Below are positions 59,460 to 64,000 of a stretch of 64,000 bases of DNA, piece by piece. The notes under the pieces were generated by a model that saw only the letters and a list, made by a program, of their open reading frames with translations, was not told the origin of the DNA and made no database searches. This stretch comes from a virus: positions 62,001 through 126,000 of the IMG/VR virus record IMGVR_UViG_3300032325_000466; one strand, written 5' to 3'. The translations under genes were made by a program, and so were the position numbers. How positions within the stretch are numbered: the first letter of the stretch is position 1; each line of letters starts with the position of its first letter.

Positions 59460-59855
59460 ATGAATGCTTGGAGTCATCTACCCAACGCGACACATATAGA
59501 CCGCATATTGGCTTCAGTACACGCAAATCCCAAATTATGGGAGCAGGCATGGGTGCAGGTATGGCTGCCGGCATGGAATAAGGCAAGGGTGCAGGTATGG
59601 AAGCAGGCAAGGGATCAGGCATGGGATCAGGCAGGGTATCAGGCAAGGGATCAGGCAAGGGATCAGGCAAGGGATCAGGCAAGGGGTACCATACTTGCAC
59701 TGATTGCATATGATGATTCAGCCAAGTACCTAAATCTTCCCATTGACCAACTACAAATGCTTTACCATTTGACTGAACACCCAGCTTGTATTTTACTACA
59801 ACCAGCCGTTGTTGCATTTGCGATGGAAAAGGAACGAGAACTGGCCCAAGGTTGA
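59460..59855 (+). CDS. Protein with a 12-unit tetrapeptide repeat
   Basis: A 131-residue protein. Residues about 28-76 consist of twelve four-residue units of the x-Q-A-W/R kind (VQVW, KQAR, DQAW, DQAR), encoded by a 12-base DNA repeat. The flanks look like a normal folded domain: MNAWSHLPNATHIDRILASV before, and LALIAYDDSAKYLNLPIDQL with CILLQPAVVAFAMEKE after. Proteins with such WDQAR-type runs recur in phage genomes, function unknown. The antisense frame here gives only a Pro-rich shadow. No promoter of its own is seen; it follows the preceding gene by 19 bases. Confidence 0.7.
   Translation: MNAWSHLPNATHIDRILASVHANPKLWEQAWVQVWLPAWNKARVQVWKQARDQAWDQAGYQARDQARDQARDQARGTILALIAYDDSAKYLNLPIDQLQMLYHLTEHPACILLQPAVVAFAMEKERELAQG
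59543..59688 (+). repeat. 12-base tandem repeat, about twelve units
   Basis: Units of the form AGGCAAGGGATC. The last 3.8 units (59641-59686) are perfect and the earlier ones degenerate. The period keeps the reading frame, so copy number can change without frameshift. Confidence 0.9.
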
Positions 59856-59880
59856 CAATAAATGGATTAGGGCGTATAAT
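59852..59880 (+). promoter_or_regulatory. Early sigma70 promoter (shared 12-base -35 block)
   Basis: TTGACAATAAAT beginning at 59852, with TATAAT at 59875-59880, spacer 17. Confidence 0.8.
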
Positions 59881-59910
59881 ACTCTTATACACTGAAACAT
59901 TGGAGTTTTA

Positions 59911-60258
59911 ATGAAAATCGAAATCGAAAACTACTTGGCAGCTATCGCTAATGACTATGCGCGATGGAACACTCTTAAAGATGATGCTACTGAAAGCGCC
60001 AAGCGTATTCGCGTCGAATTGGTTTCGGAATTCTGTGCCGGACTTACCATCGAAGAAGGTAACAAGTATATCAAGGTCATCTCTGGCGCTAGGGGTCAAC
60101 GGAGTGTGCATTCGTTTATCGTCAAAAAAGACGATGGCAAGTTCAAGGCCGGCGACATTTTGAAGGCAGCATCTTGGGCAGCACCTGCCAAGAATTTTAG
60201 CCGTGGCAATGTACTGACTGGAAATTTTGGGTCAGTTCATTGGACTGGCGCGCAATAA
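59911..60258 (+). CDS. Early phage protein, function unknown
   Basis: A 115-residue protein, helical at the start (ENYLAAIANDYARWNTLKDD, SAKRIRVELVSEFCAGLTIE) and compact at the end (GDILKAASWAAPAKNFSRGN, then GSVHWTGAQ). The C-terminal half resembles a small conserved protein found in several phage genomes, as I recall, but no function is known. It has its own strong promoter and a GGAG ribosome-binding site. Confidence 0.7.
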   Translation: MKIEIENYLAAIANDYARWNTLKDDATESAKRIRVELVSEFCAGLTIEEGNKYIKVISGARGQRSVHSFIVKKDDGKFKAGDILKAASWAAPAKNFSRGNVLTGNFGSVHWTGAQ

Positions 60259-60263
60259 TTTGT

Positions 60264-60292
60264 TTGACAATAAATCCCTGATTCTATATAAT
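60264..60292 (+). promoter_or_regulatory. Early sigma70 promoter of the MoxR gene (shared 12-base -35 block)
   Basis: TTGACAATAAAT beginning at 60264, with TATAAT at 60287-60292, spacer 17, and an AGGAG ribosome-binding site before the ATG. Confidence 0.8.
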
Positions 60293-60324
60293 CACTTCAC
60301 ACTTAAACAACAGGAGTAGCAAAA

Positions 60325-61428
60325 ATGGCTTCATCAGTTTCAGACAATCTTACGCTTACCTCAGTTCAGGTCCGCAAAGCATTGCTCAAGTCTTTCAAGG
60401 TTCAGCGTCCCATCTTTCTTTGGGGTCCTCCCGGTATCGGCAAGAGTGAGGTTGTTGCTGAGATTGCCCAAGAACTGGGCGGTCATATGATCGACCTGCG
60501 TATGTCGCAAATGGAACCCACTGACATTCGTGGTATCCCTTTCTATAACAAAGAACTGGGCAAGATGGATTGGGCTCCCCCAATCGAACTTCCTGATCAG
60601 GAACTGGCTGACCAGTTCCCCATTATCGTACTCTTCCTCGATGAGATGAATGCAGCCCCGCCAAGTGTGCAGGCCGCAGCGTATCAGCTTATTCTCAACC
60701 GTGGTGTTGGTAAGTATCGTCTGCCCAAGAATGTTGTGCTGGTTGCTGCAGGTAATCGTGAGTCAGACAAGGGCGTAACTTATCGTATGCCCAAGCCCCT
60801 TGCTAATCGTTTCTTGCATTTGGAAATGCGTAGTGACTTTGCTTCATGGCAGACATGGGCAGTGGATAAAAAGATTCACAAGGACGTGGTTGGTTACTTG
60901 AGTTTTGCTAAACAGGATCTAAACGACGATTCTAATAGCAACTCCAGCAGCCGAGCTTTCCCAACTCCCCGTTCGTGGTGCTTTGTCAGCGACCTACTTG
61001 ATGACGACGACACTGATACCGATACTCTGTTCAATCTGGTTGCAGGTGCAGTTGGTGACGGTCTGGCAGTCAAGTTTATGGCTCATCGCAAAGTGTCCGG
61101 CAAAATGCCCTCGCCCACTGACATTCTGTCTGGCAAGGTCATGGACCTGCAAGTCAAGGAAATCTCGGCAATGTACTCGCTGACCATTTCTATGTGCTAC
61201 GAACTGAAAGATGCACTGGATAACAAGCGGGTCAGCAACAAAGAGTTCCATGTGATGGCTGATAACTTCTTCAACTATATCATGGCTAACTTCGAAACGG
61301 AGCTGGTTGTTATGGGTGCAAAGATTGCCCTCAAAACTTACAAGCTGCCCATCGATCCCGTTCAACTCAAGAATTTCGACACTTTCCATAAGAAATATGG
61401 CAAGTACATTGTCGAAGCAGGCAACTGA
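60325..61428 (+). CDS. MoxR-type AAA+ ATPase
   Basis: A 367-residue AAA+ chaperone ATPase. Walker A is GPPGIGKS (34-41), Walker B VLFLDEMNAAPPSVQ (Asp107, Glu108), sensor 1 AAGNRESD (Asn144), followed by the arginine-finger region RMPKPLANRFLHLEM. The order and the DEMN-type Walker B fit the MoxR group, which works with a VWA-domain partner to insert cofactors or remodel target complexes. The partner is encoded two genes downstream (61777). It uses its own early promoter. Codon use is GC-richer than the virion genes. The target is unknown; in a phage it may remodel a host complex. Confidence 0.88.
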   Translation: MASSVSDNLTLTSVQVRKALLKSFKVQRPIFLWGPPGIGKSEVVAEIAQELGGHMIDLRMSQMEPTDIRGIPFYNKELGKMDWAPPIELPDQELADQFPIIVLFLDEMNAAPPSVQAAAYQLILNRGVGKYRLPKNVVLVAAGNRESDKGVTYRMPKPLANRFLHLEMRSDFASWQTWAVDKKIHKDVVGYLSFAKQDLNDDSNSNSSSRAFPTPRSWCFVSDLLDDDDTDTDTLFNLVAGAVGDGLAVKFMAHRKVSGKMPSPTDILSGKVMDLQVKEISAMYSLTISMCYELKDALDNKRVSNKEFHVMADNFFNYIMANFETELVVMGAKIALKTYKLPIDPVQLKNFDTFHKKYGKYIVEAGN

Positions 61429-61449
61429 TTGGTGTCAGTTGTCTACTCA

Positions 61450-61502
61450 GGTAAGAGGTAATACTCTTACCCCTAGGGTGAGAATATTCTCACCCTTTTT
61501 TT
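61450..61502 (+). terminator. Tandem hairpins with T-run after the MoxR gene
   Basis: The first hairpin is GGTAAGAG-GTAATA-CTCTTACC (61450-61471). The second is a 20-base perfect palindrome from GGGTGAGAAT to ATTCTCACCC (61476-61495), followed by seven T. This is a very strong terminator. Confidence 0.85.
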
Positions 61503-61515
61503 AAGGATAGTAAAA

Positions 61516-61719
61516 ATGATCGATACAAAAAAATTCAAAGTGATTTTTGATACCAATATTCTTGACCGAGAGCTTGGTACGGAACAGGAAATGGAAAATC
61601 TTACTACAGAAATCCAACTGTATATCGATGAACTGGATATTGGTCCTGAAACCGATATGGATTTGGTCCTAATGGATGCACTGGACAGCATTTTGGGCGA
61701 ACATAGGGTTCTTCATTGA
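61516..61719 (+). CDS. Small acidic protein, function unknown
   Basis: A 67-residue acidic protein (FKVIFDTNILDRELGTEQEM, LYIDELDIGPETDMDLVLMD). No family is recognised. It has an AAGGATAG ribosome-binding site. It lies 13 bases after a strong terminator and no promoter box is visible in between, so its expression would depend on read-through of the hairpins. It sits between the MoxR gene and its VWA partner, so it may belong to that system. Confidence 0.6.
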   Translation: MIDTKKFKVIFDTNILDRELGTEQEMENLTTEIQLYIDELDIGPETDMDLVLMDALDSILGEHRVLH

Positions 61720-61722
61720 AGG

Positions 61723-61751
61723 TTGACAATAAATACGGACACTGCTATAAT
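61723..61751 (+). promoter_or_regulatory. Early sigma70 promoter of the VWA gene (shared 12-base -35 block)
   Basis: TTGACAATAAAT beginning at 61723, with TATAAT at 61746-61751, spacer 17; AAAAGGATC precedes the ATG. Confidence 0.8.
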
Positions 61752-61776
61752 AGCAGTATCATAGAAAAGGATCGAC

Positions 61777-63123
61777 ATGACTATTAGCGCACTTTCAGAT
61801 TTTCGCAGTTACCCCATCTCTACTCTGCCCATTCGCATGAGTGAGGTAATCAATCCAACCAAAAAGCGTAAGCGTAGCAAAAAGTTTGAAAAATTGGTTG
61901 GCCCAACCGATCCCAAGATCGATGCACAAGCCCGCGAGCGTTTGGTTACTGCCCGTATTGGTCTGCTTCTACGCCATGCTTTCTTTGGCAATTTGGCTAC
62001 TAGGTTGACTCTCATCAATGCCGATGAGTGGTGCTCTACTGCTGCCACAGACGGTCAAAAATTCTACTACAATAGCCGCTTCATTATGATGCTGAAGGTC
62101 AAGGAAGTAGAATTCCTTGTAGGTCATGAAGTGCTGCATGTGGTCTATGATCATATGGATCGTAGAGTTGACCGTGATCCGCAGATTTGGAATATCGCAG
62201 TAGACTATGCGGTTAACGCGGACCTTAAACGGCATAGCGTTGGTCAGATGATTACCACGGTGCCCTGTTTGTATGAACTAAAATACGACGGCAAGCCTGC
62301 TGAGGAAATCTATGACGACCTCATGAAGAATGTTCAGAAAATCTCTATCGATGACCTTATCGATCAAATGGTCGACGACCATATGGAATCTGATGAAGAT
62401 GGCACCGGTGACGGCGAAGGTGATGAAGAAGGCAAAGGCAAGCGTCCCAAGATGTCTGCTGAAGAGCGCGAGCGGGTACGTCAGGAAGTAAAACAGGCTA
62501 TTATCAATGCTGCCAGCAGTGCTGAAGCAGGCACTATGCCCAAGGGTGTAGAGCGCATGATCAAGCAAATTACCAACCCAGTTATGCCCTGGCCCGAACT
62601 GATCCAAACTAATCTGACCAGTGCAATCAGGTCTGACTATTCATTTATGCGTCCCTCACGCCGCAGTTGGCACATGGATGCAATCATGCCCGGTACTAAT
62701 CCCGGTGAGGAAATTGATGTTCATATCGCTATCGATATGTCAGGCTCGATTGGTGCTGCACAGGCTCAAGTGTTTCTGGGTGAGATTGCTGGCATGATGG
62801 ACTCATTCGACGGTTACAAACTGCATGTATTTTGTTTCGATACCGAAATCTACAATCCTCAGAATTTTACTTCTGAGAATATGGATACGATTGATTCTTA
62901 TGTTCCGCAAGGTGGTGGCGGTACTGACTTTGATGTTATCTTTAGTTACCTAAAAGAAAACGCTATGGATCCCAAGCGACTGATTGTATTCACTGACGGG
63001 TATCCTTGCGGTAGCTGGGGAGATGCGAACTATTGCGACACTACTTGGATCATTCACGGCGACCCCGATCCTAGTCCCCCGTTTGGTCAGTATGCAATTT
63101 ACTCGGACCATAAGAAAGGTTGA
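61777..63123 (+). CDS. Metallopeptidase-like and VWA-domain protein (MoxR partner)
   Basis: A 448-residue protein of the DUF2201-type layout. The N-terminal half has a zinc-peptidase-like HEVLH motif (His117, Glu118, His121 in EFLVGHEVLHVVYDHMDRRV) followed by IWNIAVDYAVNADL. About 205-245 is an acidic then charged linker (MESDEDGTGDGEGDEEGKGK). The C-terminal half is a von Willebrand A domain with the MIDAS motif DMSGS near residue 319 and GGGGTDFDVIF near 385. Such proteins act with MoxR ATPases. Whether the HExxH site cuts protein or only binds metal is unknown. It has its own early promoter matching that of the MoxR gene. Confidence 0.85.
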   Translation: MTISALSDFRSYPISTLPIRMSEVINPTKKRKRSKKFEKLVGPTDPKIDAQARERLVTARIGLLLRHAFFGNLATRLTLINADEWCSTAATDGQKFYYNSRFIMMLKVKEVEFLVGHEVLHVVYDHMDRRVDRDPQIWNIAVDYAVNADLKRHSVGQMITTVPCLYELKYDGKPAEEIYDDLMKNVQKISIDDLIDQMVDDHMESDEDGTGDGEGDEEGKGKRPKMSAEERERVRQEVKQAIINAASSAEAGTMPKGVERMIKQITNPVMPWPELIQTNLTSAIRSDYSFMRPSRRSWHMDAIMPGTNPGEEIDVHIAIDMSGSIGAAQAQVFLGEIAGMMDSFDGYKLHVFCFDTEIYNPQNFTSENMDTIDSYVPQGGGGTDFDVIFSYLKENAMDPKRLIVFTDGYPCGSWGDANYCDTTWIIHGDPDPSPPFGQYAIYSDHKKG

Positions 63124-63130
63124 GTAGTAA

Positions 63131-63304
63131 ATGAGTGCTTATCGTACTATAAAGCTTCCAATAGTAACACCTGAAGATTCGATTATACCTAAATGGTATG
63201 ACTGGCTTGATATACTTAAAGCTGCCAATGATTCGCCTGCTCTTGCCAATACTATAAAACAAGCTGAGACAATTTATGCCCTCATCAAAGAAGAAAAAAC
63301 TTAA
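63131..63304 (+). CDS. Small protein downstream of the VWA gene
   Basis: A 57-residue frame starting seven bases after the VWA stop: MSAYRTIKLPIVTPEDSIIP, then KWYDWLDILKAANDSPALAN. It is helical in the second half. No family is recognised. It overlaps the next frame by 29 bases. The Trp/Tyr-rich middle and normal codon choice suggest it is real. Confidence 0.55.
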   Translation: MSAYRTIKLPIVTPEDSIIPKWYDWLDILKAANDSPALANTIKQAETIYALIKEEKT

Positions 63305-63659
63305 CCATTTTTTAGCAGTGTGGGATATGTATGGCTTAGAAAGCCTACATGATGTCCTTCATGCTAAAAAACTACACGATGAATGGGAAAAGGCCAAAGT
63401 TTTAGCTATTCTTAAAGAAGAAAAAATTCCTCCTGCCCCTAGGATTATTCCACTTAACGCATTGCTATTGCGAGCAAGGTATAATAGTCATCGCCACTAT
63501 GAAATTTATGAATTTGCTACTCCCTTTAGTTTTCAAGAAATAAAAAAAATGTTCGAAGAAGACCCGCAAACAATGGCCAATACTGTTAGAGAAGTTGGTT
63601 ACAAAATTCATTCTAATCGGCTAGATGCAGAGTATCTACATCTAACCGGCTATATGTAG
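63276..63659 (+). CDS. Hypothetical phage protein
   Basis: A 127-residue protein with a basic start (MPSSKKKKLNHFLAVWDMYG), a helical LESLHDVLHAKKLHDEWEKA, and a C-terminal FSFQEIKKMFEEDPQTMANT and YLHLTGYM. No family is recognised. Its start lies inside the end of the previous small gene, so the two are probably cotranscribed with the VWA gene. Confidence 0.6.
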   Translation: MPSSKKKKLNHFLAVWDMYGLESLHDVLHAKKLHDEWEKAKVLAILKEEKIPPAPRIIPLNALLLRARYNSHRHYEIYEFATPFSFQEIKKMFEEDPQTMANTVREVGYKIHSNRLDAEYLHLTGYM

Positions 63660-63675
63660 ATAAAAGGGTAATCGT

Positions 63676-64000
63676 ATGATACTGATTGGAACAAGTTTTG
63701 GTCGATGTATGGTGTCGATCCTTAAAGGTGAGGTGAGTGAACAAGATGTACTATTCATTGTTACAGGTACAATGTGCCCAGATAAAAAAGAATTCTTAGC
63801 TGTGGCTGAAACCTATTACCATAATGGTAATGGTAGTGTGTTTCAACCTGAACAATATAATGTCAATGGAATTGCAAGAGAAGCATACATGAGCTTGGCC
63901 AGTCATTTATATGATGCAGGCAAAATTCATCAGCCTAGAAACTTTGCATATGGTCATGGATTGGGAGGCAGCTACCATGAGGCTTGGCTACAAGTAGTTC
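63676..64000 (+). CDS. Hypothetical protein, C-terminus beyond the window
   Basis: An open frame of 108 codons running off the right edge. It starts MILIGTSFGRCMVSILKGEV and continues with VLFIVTGTMCPDKKEFLAVA and AYMSLASHLYDAGKIHQPRN. A beta strand followed by helices can be guessed. No family is recognised. It follows the previous gene by 16 bases with a weak AAGGGT ribosome-binding site. Confidence 0.55.
   Translation, partial: MILIGTSFGRCMVSILKGEVSEQDVLFIVTGTMCPDKKEFLAVAETYYHNGNGSVFQPEQYNVNGIAREAYMSLASHLYDAGKIHQPRNFAYGHGLGGSYHEAWLQVV

Noticed and set aside
59455-59892. A minus-strand frame with Pro-Asp-Pro-Leu runs.
   Set aside because: It is the antisense of the 12-base repeat in the plus-strand tetrapeptide gene; the plus frame has ordinary flanking domains and the right context.
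1-64000. CRISPR arrays, insertion sequences, integrase or attachment sites.
   Set aside because: No regularly spaced repeats, transposase or integrase motifs were seen; the tandem repeats found are all inside coding frames.

Overview
The window is a piece of a large, AT-rich, T4-like contractile-tailed phage (myovirus) genome. The evidence is the ordered T4 core: portal gp20, core proteins, protease gp21, scaffold gp22 and capsid gp23; the baseplate genes gp26, gp51, gp53, gp5, gp25 and gp6; the recombination pair gp46/gp47; and a gp55-type late sigma factor. The host is probably an aquatic Gram-negative bacterium, possibly a betaproteobacterium. This rests on a TorF-type outer-membrane porin gene, envelope-sugar and envelope-lipid genes, and a circularly permuted (two-piece) tmRNA, a form known mainly from alphaproteobacteria, some cyanobacteria and some betaproteobacteria.

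Layout. Positions 1-9864 (minus strand) hold a glycine-rich tail protein (cut by the window edge), an HNH homing endonuclease, the head module (gp23, gp22, gp21, two core-type proteins, gp20) and a tape-measure-like protein with a glucosaminidase domain. Positions 9940-10994 (plus) hold gp26 and gp51. A hairpin-rich non-coding stretch of about 600 bases follows. Positions 11653-16511 (minus) hold a PD-(D/E)xK resolvase-like nuclease, gp46, a small protein, gp47 and gp55. Positions 16647-48439 (plus) are the baseplate and fibre module, including a 5702-residue baseplate protein that carries a seven-repeat FG-GAP propeller and about ten copies of a beta-rich repeat, and an S74-chaperone tail fibre.

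The plus-strand accessory region starts at 48.5 kb. It holds the permuted tmRNA, a GNAT protein, a DDAH/amidinotransferase-family enzyme, a heptose and glycosyl cluster (HAD phosphatase, glycosyltransferase-methyltransferase fusion, HddA-like kinase, GmhA-like isomerase), the porin, a split rubrerythrin/rubredoxin pair, and a PlcP-like metallophosphoesterase next to an Agt-like glycosyltransferase, which together resemble the bacterial phosphate-starvation lipid-remodelling pathway. The last 6 kb are small early-type genes plus a MoxR ATPase with a metallopeptidase/VWA protein.

Regulation is readable. Host-type promoters (TTGACA, 17-base spacer, TATAAT) precede gp55, gp47, the tmRNA and most accessory and early genes. 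Four of them share the same 12 bases from the -35 onward. Late genes carry a T4-like TATAAATA element. In six cases this element sits exactly five bases before the start codon, which would place the transcript start on the A of ATG and give leaderless late mRNAs. Family assignments come from reading motifs by eye; no database search was run.
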